DNA of 64,000 nt, from contig NZ_WASO01000014.1 of the NCBI RefSeq assembly GCF_009712605.1, positions 124,001-188,000 of the forward strand, written 5' to 3'. Position 1 is the first letter of the stretch; the number at the start of each line of letters is the position of its first letter. The position numbers were made by a program, and so were the translations under genes. Source of the stretch: Paludibacter sp. GTDB taxonomy: Bacteria; Bacteroidota; Bacteroidia; Bacteroidales; Paludibacteraceae. Shown one piece after another: positions 1 through 8,294 of the stretch. A model generated the notes under the pieces. The model made no database searches and was not told where the DNA came from. It worked only from the letters and a program-made list of their open reading frames with translations.

Positions 1-1
1 A

Positions 2-169
2 GCCGCCTACTTTGTCATTATGGCCGTAATTTTTACCGTAATTCTTATTCTTGTCTGGATTTTTAAGGCTTCTCTGGGTGAAGATATTGCCATGCCTGCC
101 GGATTGGTGAGCATTTCCGGCATTTTAGCCGGTATTATCGGAGCTTATGTCTTTGTTAGTAAAGAATAG
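2..169 (+). CDS. C-terminal fragment of a membrane protein
   Basis: An open frame runs in from the left edge and stops with TAG at 167-169, giving 55 visible residues. They form two hydrophobic stretches (starting AAYFVIMAVIFTVILILVW, then around GLVSISGILAGIIGAYVF) joined by a short polar loop containing GED, and end in the polar tail SKE. This is the end of an integral membrane protein with at least two transmembrane helices. The family cannot be told from this fragment; the start lies outside the window. Confidence 0.6.
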   Translation, partial: AAYFVIMAVIFTVILILVWIFKASLGEDIAMPAGLVSISGILAGIIGAYVFVSKE

Positions 170-262
170 GAATGATCTTCAAAGCCTGATGTGTCGGCCA
201 GTCCGGGCAGATAAAACGCATTTAAGATTTATACAAAGAATAGACACCAAATGAGTAAAATT

Positions 263-463
263 TGCTATGCCAGATTTGGAACGGCCTTGTCCGGTGAGCC
301 AAAAAACAAGAGAGACAAGCGTGAAATTGTCCATTGTTTGAGGCTCCTGACCAAAGGAGGGAGCGAGTTTGGACAATTTAGCTTGGTGATAGCCGGTTTT
401 TTGAGCAAAGCGGGCACAGCCTTGAACTTTTTGCTTCCTTTTAGCTTCAAGGCAAAAAGGAAG
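263..463 (+). repeat. Interspersed hairpin-ended repeat, copy A (right half)
   Basis: This stretch aligns with 31189-31389 (copy B): shared blocks include CCGGTGAGCCAAAAAACAAG and a common right-end structure. The right end is a perfect 9-bp hairpin, CTTCCTTTT at 434-442 pairing with AAAAGGAAG at 455-463; copy B has TTTACTTTTTG pairing with CAAAAAGTAAA at the same place, so the stem is kept by paired changes. The left half present in copies B and C is missing here. Open frames across it (251-553 on plus, 265-450 on minus) are probably not genes. It fills most of the gap between the membrane protein and the M24 peptidase gene. Confidence 0.75.
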
Positions 464-557
464 TCGGGGTCACAGGGGCGGAAGCCCCGTATTTTAATTC
501 TAAAAGCGTTTTTCCTGCTGTCCGGATTGATGAATTTTCCTCCGAAAACATAATGAT

Positions 558-565
558 TATCTTTG
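558..565 (+). promoter_or_regulatory. -7 box (TATCTTTG) for the M24 peptidase gene
   Basis: TATCTTTG matches the Bacteroidota -7 consensus TAnnTTTG and lies 52 bases before the ATG at 618. No good -33 TTTG is seen at the usual 19-22 bp, so the assignment rests on the -7 box alone. Confidence 0.5.
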
Positions 566-617
566 CACCGAATTTTACACCGCTGTCGGAACAGGCCGCG
601 GGACTACAAAAAAGATT

Positions 618-1790
618 ATGTTTACAGAAGAAATATTACCGGAACTGAATAACCGGTGGAAGGCCATACAAAAAGAGATGGCAAAGAAAGGCGCAGATGC
701 CTGTCTGATTGCTGGCAATGTGAATTTGTTTTATGTGGCAGACAGAGTATACAGTGGATATTTTTATCTGCCCGTAAAAGGCGCTCCCTGGTTTTTTGTG
801 AAACGACCGATATCCCTGAAAGGTGAGAATGTGCACTATGTCAGAAAGCCGGAGCAAATTGCTGAAATCCTGATAAAGAAAGGCGTGGCTCTGCCTCATA
901 CGCTTATGCTGGAACTGGACGAGCTGCCATACAATGAGATTGTTCGTTTGCAATCGGTTTTTATACCCGAACAAACGTTAAATGCCACGGCAACTCTCCG
1001 TAAGGTCAGAAGTGTGAAATCGGCCTATGAAACCGCTCTGCTGCGCCATGCCGGACAACTGCATGCAGCCTGTTATGCGGAAGTGCCGCAATTGTACCGA
1101 CCGGGAATGACGGATATAGACTTCTCTATTGAAATAGAGCGATTGTTTCGTAAAAAAGGCGCACTCGGACACATCCGGGTATTCGGGCAATCGATGGAAA
1201 TTTTTATGGGGAGCGTAATTGCCGGTGATAATGCGATCAATCCGTCTCCATACGATTTTGCGTTGGGTGGTGGCGGTTTGCACAACTCTCTGCCGGTGGG
1301 AGTGAACGGAACCATACCGGAGCCGGGAACCACCATCATGGTGGATATGGGCGGAACATTTACCGGCTATATATCCGATATGACACGTGTGTTTTCTATC
1401 GGGAAAGTTGCTCCACTGGCGTATGAAGCGCATCAAACTGCTCTGGAAATTCAAAGTGACATAGAAGCCAATGCCAAACCGGGCATAGCAGCTTGCGATC
1501 TGTACAATGCGGCCATTGAGAAAGTGAAAAAAAGGAATTTGCTGCCATATTTTATGGGATATAATCAACAGGCCGGTTTTATCGGACATGGTCTCGGCAT
1601 TGAACTAAATGAATCGCCGGTGTTGGCGCCCCGTTCTAAAGATGTGTTGAAAGCGGGACATACTTTTGCGTTGGAACCGAAATTCGTAATTCCGGGAACG
1701 GGAGCTGTCGGCATTGAAAATACATTTGTGGTAAATGAAAACGGAATAGAAAAGCTTACCGTGCTGAACGAAGAAATTATTGAATTGTAA
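618..1790 (+). CDS. M24 family metallopeptidase (Xaa-Pro dipeptidase/aminopeptidase-like)
   Basis: The 390-residue product has a creatinase-type N-terminal domain (about residues 10-140) and a pita-bread M24 catalytic domain (about 150-385). All five expected metal ligands are visible: Asp near 242 (VDMGG), Asp near 253 (ISDMTR), His near 323 (GFIGHGLGIE), Glu near 352 (ALEPKF) and Glu near 366 (GIENTF). It should remove N-terminal residues preceding proline or split Xaa-Pro dipeptides with two divalent metals. There is no signal peptide, so it acts in the cytoplasm. The start follows the -7 box at 558 and a strong terminator follows at 1827-1876, so it is probably a single-gene transcript. 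The exact substrate cannot be read from sequence. Confidence 0.9.
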   Translation: MFTEEILPELNNRWKAIQKEMAKKGADACLIAGNVNLFYVADRVYSGYFYLPVKGAPWFFVKRPISLKGENVHYVRKPEQIAEILIKKGVALPHTLMLELDELPYNEIVRLQSVFIPEQTLNATATLRKVRSVKSAYETALLRHAGQLHAACYAEVPQLYRPGMTDIDFSIEIERLFRKKGALGHIRVFGQSMEIFMGSVIAGDNAINPSPYDFALGGGGLHNSLPVGVNGTIPEPGTTIMVDMGGTFTGYISDMTRVFSIGKVAPLAYEAHQTALEIQSDIEANAKPGIAACDLYNAAIEKVKKRNLLPYFMGYNQQAGFIGHGLGIELNESPVLAPRSKDVLKAGHTFALEPKFVIPGTGAVGIENTFVVNENGIEKLTVLNEEIIEL

Positions 1791-1826
1791 TAGACTGTAA
1801 AGTTCAGTGGTAATCGGCTTAATGAG

Positions 1827-1888
1827 AAGCCCCGGAAATAAGAGGTTTAATAATGACTATCTTATTTCCGGGGCTTTGCTTTTTCTAT
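1827..1888 (+). terminator. Strong intrinsic terminator after the M24 peptidase gene
   Basis: A perfect 17-bp stem (1827-1843 with 1860-1876, AAGCCCCGGAAATAAGA and its complement) encloses a 16-base loop and is followed by TGCTTTTTCTATTT. It can also serve the opposing gene that ends at 1895. Confidence 0.85.
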
Positions 1889-1894
1889 TTGAGT

Positions 1895-2239
1895 CTAAGA
1901 TCTGAAAATAGTTGTGTATTTGTTGTGTATGTTTTTAAGTCGGTTGTATTCGGCACAAAGGTACTCGTAAGTGAGATGTACTAATCTGGAGTTGTATACT
2001 TTGTGCAGAGCAATGTATTTTGTAAGGGCATCGTTAACAACGTCTTCGTCATAGTTATCGGGGAGATCAGTTACTTTTGCTACGATGCTACCGTGTTTCA
2101 ATATAAAAATACTGTCGTTCCATGTAATAACGTAGTAGTTGCACTTGTGATCCTCTTTTGCTTGTGTTACGACTTCAGTGAATTTGTGTCTAAGGTCAAG
2201 ACCTGAGATTGCTCCGAAATTAATGTTTTTCGTAATCAT
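1895..2239 (-). CDS. Small hypothetical protein, AT-rich orphan
   Basis: A 114-residue frame on the minus strand, not recognised. It has no signal peptide or membrane segment. The N-terminal half reads like a mixed alpha/beta domain (KNINFGAISGLDLRHKF, then YYVITWNDSIFILKHGSIVAKV), and the C-terminal half is Tyr/Asn/Leu-rich and probably helical (LVHLTYEYLCAEYNRLKNI). The codons are more AT-rich than in its neighbours, and about 700 bases of gene-free AT-rich DNA lie upstream, which suggests acquired DNA. A 67-codon frame on the opposite strand is judged a shadow. It ends just beyond the bidirectional hairpin at 1827-1876. Confidence 0.5.
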   Translation of the reverse strand: MITKNINFGAISGLDLRHKFTEVVTQAKEDHKCNYYVITWNDSIFILKHGSIVAKVTDLPDNYDEDVVNDALTKYIALHKVYNSRLVHLTYEYLCAEYNRLKNIHNKYTTIFRS

Positions 2240-2940
2240 TGTCGTGTACGCTTATTCTACATCAGCATTAGTTTTAAAAGTTAACGAAAGACCATGTGTT
2301 TTAGAATGAAAGAGTTGTGATGAATAGTATCAGTTGCAAGATTGATTCAAATATAACGAATTGTAATGTTAAAGTCAAGAGAGTAATGAAGCTTTCAGAG
2401 ATTACGCATTTAGAAGTTTAGCGAAGTACAACGTATTAATTTTCCAATGCTGCTAAGTCAGATTAGGAACAGCCTTATGCGGTGAACCCACCAAAGTGTA
2501 TTCCGATTGGAATGATATGTGAAAAGTCAGGATTGTTTAAGCCTGACTTTGCTGTTAATAGCATTGTAAGCGAAATTAGCAATCTGTTTTCATGTGTATG
2601 GTTATTTCAATTGAAATTTGTAGATTTGACATGATTCAAAACATCCTTTATGTTAACACGAATGGATATGTTGGATTTTGACAATAAGAAATGTTGGAGA
2701 GACTCCTGATAATAAGAATGTTTCTCTTGATAACTAATAGGTGCGGGAACTCATGCGGATTTACCTTAAATATTCGGAGAGGACAGGAAGCCAATGGGTG
2801 AATAGAGTATGTCTTTGAGGCTTGATTCTAAGAGATCTGACGTTTTGACGATTCGAAAATATCCCAAACCTCTTTTTATTTGAAATATTTGTCAATCAGT
2901 TGAAGATAAAGATTCTATTTTCATATAAAACTAATACTCA
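2240..2940. other. Gene-free AT-rich stretch
   Basis: No supported gene is seen in about 700 bases. It contains a degenerate piece of the interspersed repeat (2451-2489) and a perfect 9-bp hairpin, AAAGTCAGG at 2523-2531 with CCTGACTTT at 2542-2550 around a 10-base loop. No convincing promoter for the esterase gene at 2941 was found. Confidence 0.6.
2451..2489 (+). repeat. Degenerate remnant of the interspersed repeat
   Basis: Aligned without gaps to 263-301 of copy A, I count 31 of 39 identical bases, including CAGATT, GGAAC, GCCTT and CGGTGA. Nothing before or after is clearly homologous, so this is a short, eroded piece. Confidence 0.55.
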
Positions 2941-4488
2941 ATGAAACGCATTTTTCTTTACTGTTTAATTTTGGCTATGCCGAAGCTGCTTTCGGCTCAA
3001 AGTGTTTCGCCGTCAGCAGGTAACAACCCGATTCCGGTAACGTTTACTGCCGAGCAGGATCATGCCAACATGATGAAACAACTGGGCATAAAAAGTCTGC
3101 GGCCCGGTCCGAGTGGAGACGAAAAAGCTCCAAACCATGCTAATTATGACGAGTCGAAGGCGAATCCATGTCCACAACTTCCTGATGTTCTTACTCTTAA
3201 AAACGGAAAGAAGGTCACATCTCCTGATATGTGGTGGAAGCTTCGCCGTCCCGAAATTGTCGAAGATTTTGAACGTGAAGTCTATGGACGCTTGCCTAAA
3301 AATATCCCATCCGTTAAGTGGGAGGTAAAAATAACCGACCGGGAGTATGTCGGGCGCATTCCGGTAATTGCAAAACAACTGGTCGGCCATGTGGACAACA
3401 GTCAATGTCCGTCGATTAATGTCGATATTAATATGATGCTGGTTGTTCCGGCAAATGTGAAAGGGCCGGTGCCTGTATTGATGATGTTCGGTCGTCCTTC
3501 TTTCCCCTCTCCGGCACAGCCCTCAAACGAAGACCTGGATAAAATAAATGTGGCTTTCAAAGAGATGATGATAAAGTCAAATCCCGAAATGAAAGCGATA
3601 TTTGACAAATATCCGGCTTATCAACCGATTACTAAACTAGCCGGTGCGAACTTCTTTGCCCCGGCACCCGATGGTAAATCGGCTCCTACAGAGCAACTTT
3701 TAGCCGCAGGGTGGGGATACGTTACCATTGATCCTGCCAGCATTCAGGCAGATAATGGAGCCGGCTTAACCAGAGGTATTATTGGTCTGGTTAATAAAGG
3801 ACAACCCCGTAACCCCGAAGACTGGGGGGCTTTGCGTGCCTGGTCATGGGGTGCTGCCCGTGGTCTCGATTATCTGGAAACCGATCCGTTGGTGGATGCT
3901 AAAAAAGTAGGTATAGAAGGCGTTTCCCGTTATGGGAAAGCAGCTTTGGTGACGCTTGCTTTCGAACCTCGTTTTGCTGTCGGACTCATTGGGTCGTCGG
4001 GTAAAGGAGGTGCAGCATTGCATCGCCGTATTTTTGGTGAAGCGGTTGAAAGTCTCGGTAATAGTGGCGAGTATCACTGGATGGCGGGTAACTATATCAA
4101 ATATTCGGCTTCCGAAGCGCGTTTTGGCAGTAAAACCGGTTGCGATCTGCCTGTCGATTCTCATGAGTTGATAGCTCTTTGTGCTCCGCGCCTTACCTTT
4201 ATCAGTTACGGCATTCCGGAACAGGGCGATGCCCGTTGGCTCGATCAGCAGGGTAGTTACATGTCAACCATTGCAGCCGGTACTGTTTTCAAATTATTGG
4301 GAGCACGCGATCTGGGAGTTTCAAATGATTATATGAAAGAACAGATGCCACCGGTATTGCATGGTTTAATGGATGGCGAACTTGCCTGGCGTCAACACGA
4401 TGGCGGTCATACCGATGCTCCCAATTTTCAGGCGTTTATTCCGTGGGCCAGTAAGATGCTGAAATATACAAAAGAACCGACACGATAA
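2941..4488 (+). CDS. CE15-type glucuronoyl esterase, secreted
   Basis: The 515-residue protein starts with a signal peptide (MKRIFLYCLILAMPKLLSAQ) and is an alpha/beta hydrolase. The nucleophile elbow is GVSRYGK with Ser near 329, the G-(C/V)-S-R-x-G form typical of carbohydrate esterase family 15. The catalytic His is probably near 489 (HDGGHTDAPNF). CE15 enzymes cut the ester between 4-O-methyl-glucuronic acid of xylan and lignin alcohols. Length and signal fit periplasmic or surface bacterial CE15 proteins. It stands alone here, but fits the xylan and pectin genes at 45-64 kb. A related acetylxylan esterase role cannot be excluded. Confidence 0.85.
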   Translation: MKRIFLYCLILAMPKLLSAQSVSPSAGNNPIPVTFTAEQDHANMMKQLGIKSLRPGPSGDEKAPNHANYDESKANPCPQLPDVLTLKNGKKVTSPDMWWKLRRPEIVEDFEREVYGRLPKNIPSVKWEVKITDREYVGRIPVIAKQLVGHVDNSQCPSINVDINMMLVVPANVKGPVPVLMMFGRPSFPSPAQPSNEDLDKINVAFKEMMIKSNPEMKAIFDKYPAYQPITKLAGANFFAPAPDGKSAPTEQLLAAGWGYVTIDPASIQADNGAGLTRGIIGLVNKGQPRNPEDWGALRAWSWGAARGLDYLETDPLVDAKKVGIEGVSRYGKAALVTLAFEPRFAVGLIGSSGKGGAALHRRIFGEAVESLGNSGEYHWMAGNYIKYSASEARFGSKTGCDLPVDSHELIALCAPRLTFISYGIPEQGDARWLDQQGSYMSTIAAGTVFKLLGARDLGVSNDYMKEQMPPVLHGLMDGELAWRQHDGGHTDAPNFQAFIPWASKMLKYTKEPTR

Positions 4489-4564
4489 ATTTACGACATT
4501 ATAATTTCTGTTGGAGGGTAAGAGATAAGATGGATGGTTGTTCGACTGCTAAGGTAAAATTCAT

Positions 4565-4572
4565 TACTTTTG
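4565..4572 (+). promoter_or_regulatory. -7 box (TACTTTTG) that decides the plsC start
   Basis: TACTTTTG fits TAnnTTTG and lies 18 bases before the ATG at 4590. A TTG at 4538-4540 is 24 bp upstream, a little far for a -33 box. Because transcription would begin near 4578, the earlier in-frame ATG at 4530 cannot be used. Confidence 0.55.
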
Positions 4573-4589
4573 CATCAAATTTCAGACCA

Positions 4590-5324
4590 ATGCAAAAAAT
4601 TATCTCTTACCCTCTTTCCGTACTTGCTTACGTGTTGTTCTTCCTTGTTTTGTGTATATTTCATCCTGTTCAGTACGTGTGTTTTAATCTGTTTGGATAC
4701 AAAGCACACAAGAAGAGTGTCGATGTGCTCAATTATTGTTTGCTGCGTATTTTATGGGCGACCTTTTCCACGGCAAAAATAGAAATGAAGGCGGAGTTGC
4801 CAGAAGGAAAGCCTCTTATATTTGTGGCTAACCATCAGGGCTTGTACGATATTATCGGGATGGGTTGGTTCTTGCGCAAGTATCACCCGAAATATGTAAG
4901 CAAAGTGGAGTTAGGGAAAGGAATTCCCAGTGTCTCCTACAACCTGAATCATGGAGGATCGGTGCTGATTGACCGTAAAGACCCGAAACAGGCGTTGCCG
5001 GCATTGAAGAAGATGGCTGAGTATATTGAAGCAAACAACCGCTCTACAGTTATCTTTCCCGAGGGAACGCGTTCGAAAAATGGGAAACCGCGTAGTTTTG
5101 CATCCAACGGCTTAAAGATATTGTGCAAATATGCTCCCAATGCGTTGGTGGTGCCTGTTAGTATCAATGACTCATGGAAAGTATTCCGTTACGGGAATTT
5201 TCCTTTGGGCGTTGGCAATCACCTCACATTTACCGTCCATGCTCCCATTGAGATAAAAGGGACCGATTTCAATACTCTTTTTGAACAGGCAGAAAACGCA
5301 GTTGTCGGTGATATCCGATATTAA
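4590..5324 (+). CDS. plsC: 1-acyl-sn-glycerol-3-phosphate acyltransferase
   Basis: This 244-residue enzyme acylates lysophosphatidic acid to phosphatidic acid at the inner face of the cytoplasmic membrane. An N-terminal hydrophobic anchor (SYPLSVLAYVLFFLVLCIF) precedes the two family motifs: NHQGLYD (the HX4D catalytic pair, about residues 82-87) and FPEGTRS (about 156-162, phosphate binding). I chose the ATG at 4590 rather than 4530 because a -7 box lies between them and the membrane anchor begins directly after the later Met. The gene is apparently a single transcript between the esterase and the M61 peptidase. Confidence 0.9.
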   Translation: MQKIISYPLSVLAYVLFFLVLCIFHPVQYVCFNLFGYKAHKKSVDVLNYCLLRILWATFSTAKIEMKAELPEGKPLIFVANHQGLYDIIGMGWFLRKYHPKYVSKVELGKGIPSVSYNLNHGGSVLIDRKDPKQALPALKKMAEYIEANNRSTVIFPEGTRSKNGKPRSFASNGLKILCKYAPNALVVPVSINDSWKVFRYGNFPLGVGNHLTFTVHAPIEIKGTDFNTLFEQAENAVVGDIRY

Positions 5325-5407
5325 GCTTTTGGGAAATGATTGCCCGGATCGGCGCCTATTGTTGATTCTGACTCGTTTCATCTAATCATTAAAACACTTT
5401 TCTACGG

Positions 5408-7234
5408 ATGAAGAAATACTTTCTCTTTTTGGGATTTCTTCTGACGGTAATGGTGTTGCAGGCTCAGCCTGTTACCCGGTTTACTGTTGATTTAACTAAA
5501 GGTAAAAAAGGTAGCCTTTCGGTTACATGCGATGTGCCCGCCTATCAAAAAGAAGAACTGGTTTATCAGATTCCGAGAGCCGTGCAGGGTTCCTATTCGA
5601 TAAAGAATTTTGGTGACTATATTGATGATTTTCGGGCTTATGATCACAAGGGGAAACGGCTGAAAGTAAGTTATAACAAGCAGGAAAGCAATTTCAGAAT
5701 CTCAAACGCAAAGTCATTATCCCGCATTACATACGACGTTCATGATACATGGACCGATACGAAGAAGCAAAACTATGTGTTTCAACCCGGGGGTACTTAT
5801 TTTGAGCCCGGTACTCTCTTTTGCCTGAATACGTTTGCTCTTTTTGGTTACTTTGAGGGTTTTAAGGATTGCCCGACAGAAGTGCATATTAAAAAAGAGA
5901 CTGTATTATATTGTGCTACCTCAGCTAATATCTCAGCGTTGAGCGCTACCGACGATGTGGTGAAAGCTCCGAATTACGATGATTTGCAGGATAATCCAAT
6001 GGTCTATATGAGGCCTGATACGGTTTCTATCAAAGTCAGGAATTGTCGTTTTCATATTGCGGTATTTTCCCGCAACCATAAAATAACTTCGCGAGATATT
6101 CTTGCATCCATTAGTCCGGTTATAACCAACGCTTTTGCTTCGTTTTTCTCTGTTTTTCCTACCGATAATTATACTTTTACATTTCTTTTTCCCGGCTGGC
6201 AGGATGAGGCCTTGTTTGCAAATGGCACCATGGGAGCAATGGAACACTGCAAAAGCTCGGTTTATTTTTATCCGGAAACGGGCAACAGGGATATTCTGAA
6301 CTCATTTCTCACTCACGTTGTGGCTCATGAATTTTTGCATATTCTTACTCCTTTATCTCTCAAATCGGAGCAGATATATAATTTCGATTACCGTAATCCC
6401 GAAGCTTCCGAACATTTATGGTTGTACGAAGGCAGTGTGGAGTATTTATCAAATATCATTCTGTACAAAGATTCGCTGATCTCAGATGAGGATTTTTGGG
6501 AAACGTTTCGCCAGAAAACCCTTTACAGTGATAGATATAAAGATATTTCGATGACCGAATTTGGCAAGAAAATCTTTGATAACAGCGATATGCATTATTA
6601 TGCAAATGTTTACAACCGTGGTGCTCTTGTCTCTTTCTTGCTTGATGTAAAGATTAACGAGCTTACCGGAGGAAAGATGAATCTTAAAAAGGTGTTACTC
6701 CAACTCAATGAAAAATATAAAGGTCACTACTTTAAAGACGAGGTTTTGTTTGATGAAATTGTCAATCTGACCCATCCTGACATCCGCATCTTAATCAACG
6801 ATTACATTGTAGGAACTAAAGAGTTGCCTGTAAAAGAATATCTGCAAAAAATAGGGTATCGGTTTACTTCCGAAAAGCCGGATAGCATTTATACCTTCGG
6901 ACGGGTGAGTGTGGAATATGATGCAAAGGATAAACGGTGTGTGGTACGTGATGCTTCTCCGGGTTATAACGCGTTTGGAATAGATAAGGGAGATGTGATT
7001 GTTGCTGTCAATGACACTTTGCTGAACGAAAGCAATTACTATCATAACGTGAATTTGATCGGGAGCCCGGGAACAGATGCGGAAGTTACGGTACGGTTTT
7101 CCCGCAAAGGAAAATTGATGGAGATAAAGAATCCTCCGATAAGAGTGAAAGTAACACAGCTCAATTTTATTGAACCGGAGCGGGAAATTTCCGAGGAAGA
7201 GCGAGCGTTAAGGAAGCAGGTATTGGGGAGATAA
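5408..7234 (+). CDS. M61 family glycyl aminopeptidase-like, with PDZ domain
   Basis: The 608-residue protein has a signal peptide (MKKYFLFLGFLLTVMVLQAQ), an N-terminal beta-rich domain, a zinc-dependent catalytic domain with HEFLH near residue 307 and a downstream LWLYEGSVEY segment that carries the third ligand Glu, and a C-terminal PDZ domain (about 490-590, with KGDVIVAVNDTLL). This order of domains is that of M61 peptidases, which act on small N-terminal residues such as glycine. It probably works in the periplasm. It is followed by an intrinsic terminator at 7276-7315. Confidence 0.85.
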   Translation: MKKYFLFLGFLLTVMVLQAQPVTRFTVDLTKGKKGSLSVTCDVPAYQKEELVYQIPRAVQGSYSIKNFGDYIDDFRAYDHKGKRLKVSYNKQESNFRISNAKSLSRITYDVHDTWTDTKKQNYVFQPGGTYFEPGTLFCLNTFALFGYFEGFKDCPTEVHIKKETVLYCATSANISALSATDDVVKAPNYDDLQDNPMVYMRPDTVSIKVRNCRFHIAVFSRNHKITSRDILASISPVITNAFASFFSVFPTDNYTFTFLFPGWQDEALFANGTMGAMEHCKSSVYFYPETGNRDILNSFLTHVVAHEFLHILTPLSLKSEQIYNFDYRNPEASEHLWLYEGSVEYLSNIILYKDSLISDEDFWETFRQKTLYSDRYKDISMTEFGKKIFDNSDMHYYANVYNRGALVSFLLDVKINELTGGKMNLKKVLLQLNEKYKGHYFKDEVLFDEIVNLTHPDIRILINDYIVGTKELPVKEYLQKIGYRFTSEKPDSIYTFGRVSVEYDAKDKRCVVRDASPGYNAFGIDKGDVIVAVNDTLLNESNYYHNVNLIGSPGTDAEVTVRFSRKGKLMEIKNPPIRVKVTQLNFIEPEREISEEERALRKQVLGR

Positions 7235-7275
7235 ATGACGTTTTTCCTTATAAAGAGTACAAAAATAGCAGTCTT

Positions 7276-7315
7276 AAATGCCGAATGGGAATCAGTTTTC
7301 GTTCGGCATTTTTGT
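7276..7315 (+). terminator. Intrinsic terminator after the M61 peptidase
   Basis: AAATGCCGAA (7276-7285) pairs perfectly with TTCGGCATTT (7302-7311) and runs into TTTG. Confidence 0.75.
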
Positions 7316-7445
7316 TGTTAATGATAGAATGAAATAATTTGAAATTACAGTAAAAGAGGCTGTTTCTGCTTCTTGAATTTGGATTTTGTTTGAATGTTAA
7401 AATAACATATATTATAAAATATATATCAAAAGGTGTGATTGTATG

Positions 7446-7453
7446 TATCTTTG
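7446..7453 (+). promoter_or_regulatory. -7 box (TATCTTTG) for the beta-barrel gene
   Basis: TATCTTTG fits the phylum consensus and lies 121 bases before the ATG at 7574. No good -33 TTTG is seen. The 7235-7573 gap otherwise holds the terminator at 7276 and AT-rich leader; a frame at 7390-7632 overlaps the real gene and is rejected. Confidence 0.45.
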
Positions 7454-7573
7454 TGACAGTTTCTTCAAACAGTGGTTTGCTTAATATGCAAAGGAATATT
7501 CTGAAAATCCTGAAAAAGAGTAAGAAGCAGATGCCGAAAAGCTTTAAGAGTAGGCGACTAAAAAATTACAAGT

Positions 7574-8170
7574 ATGAGAAAAATAAGTATTCTAACAGTT
7601 GTGATGTGCCTTGCTTCCTTTGTGGCGATTAATGCACAGGTGAGAATCGGACCAAAAGTTGGTATGAATATTTCAAATATGACTCTCTCATCCTCTGGAA
7701 TTAATATGTCTATGTCGACGTTAGTTGGATTTCAGGTGGGTGTAGTTGCAGAAATACCGGTGGCAACCGATTTTGTCATCCAACCGGGATTGCTCTATTC
7801 CTCAAAGGGGACAAAAATTGACATGGCAGGTGTGAACTCGAACGAAAGACTTGATTATCTCGAATTGCCGGTTAATGCGATGTATAAGATTGAACTGGCT
7901 GGTCCGGCTAAGCTGATATTGTTTGCAGGTCCCTACCTTGGATATGGTGTGGGTGGTAAGGATAGCATGACAGGCGAGAAAATAAAGTTTACAGGTGCGA
8001 ATAAAGATTTTAAAGCTTTGGATTTAGGATTGAACTTTGGACCCGGGGTGGAAATCGGCAGTTTGCAAGTTACCTTACAGTATGGATTTAGCCTGACAAA
8101 TATTTCGCCGGAATCTTCTGTAACTGCAAAAAATAAAGTATTTAGTATTGCTCTTGCATATCTGTTCTGA
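7574..8170 (+). CDS. Outer-membrane beta-barrel protein (PorT-like family)
   Basis: The 198-residue product has a signal peptide (MRKISILTVVMCLASFVAINAQ), then an alternating aromatic and glycine pattern typical of small eight-strand barrels: VRIGPKVGMNISNM near the start, YLELPVNAMYKI and LFAGPYLGYGVGG in the middle, and an end in KVFSIALAYLF with the terminal Phe expected for outer-membrane insertion. It belongs to the broad outer-membrane beta-barrel family common in Bacteroidota. The function is unknown. It ends at a strong bidirectional terminator shared with the convergent dipeptidyl peptidase gene. Confidence 0.8.
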   Translation: MRKISILTVVMCLASFVAINAQVRIGPKVGMNISNMTLSSSGINMSMSTLVGFQVGVVAEIPVATDFVIQPGLLYSSKGTKIDMAGVNSNERLDYLELPVNAMYKIELAGPAKLILFAGPYLGYGVGGKDSMTGEKIKFTGANKDFKALDLGLNFGPGVEIGSLQVTLQYGFSLTNISPESSVTAKNKVFSIALAYLF

Positions 8171-8237
8171 TCGTGTATGCAATTTGAACAAAGCGTATTG
8201 GCAAACCACTTATAAATACGAAACTTTATTTCAAATA

Positions 8238-8277
8238 CAAATTAGCCAGGCCTGATCAATCAGGTCTGGCTAATTTG
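8238..8277. terminator. Bidirectional terminator between convergent genes
   Basis: CAAATTAGCCAG (8238-8249) pairs with CTGGCTAATTTG (8266-8277); the stem continues through a G-T pair into CCTGAT/ATCAGG, making a nearly closed palindrome of about 19 bp. Confidence 0.8.
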
Positions 8278-8294
8278 TGAAATAACGAATAAGT

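Noticed and set aside
251-553. 100-codon ORF in the first intergenic region
   Set aside because: It is read through interspersed repeat copy A and the same frame is broken in copy B.
1895-2239. Toxin or antitoxin component
   Set aside because: No partner gene lies next to it and no family motif is visible, so no such function can be supported.
7390-7632. 80-codon ORF before the beta-barrel gene
   Set aside because: It overlaps the signal peptide of the real gene in another frame and begins upstream of the -7 box at 7446.
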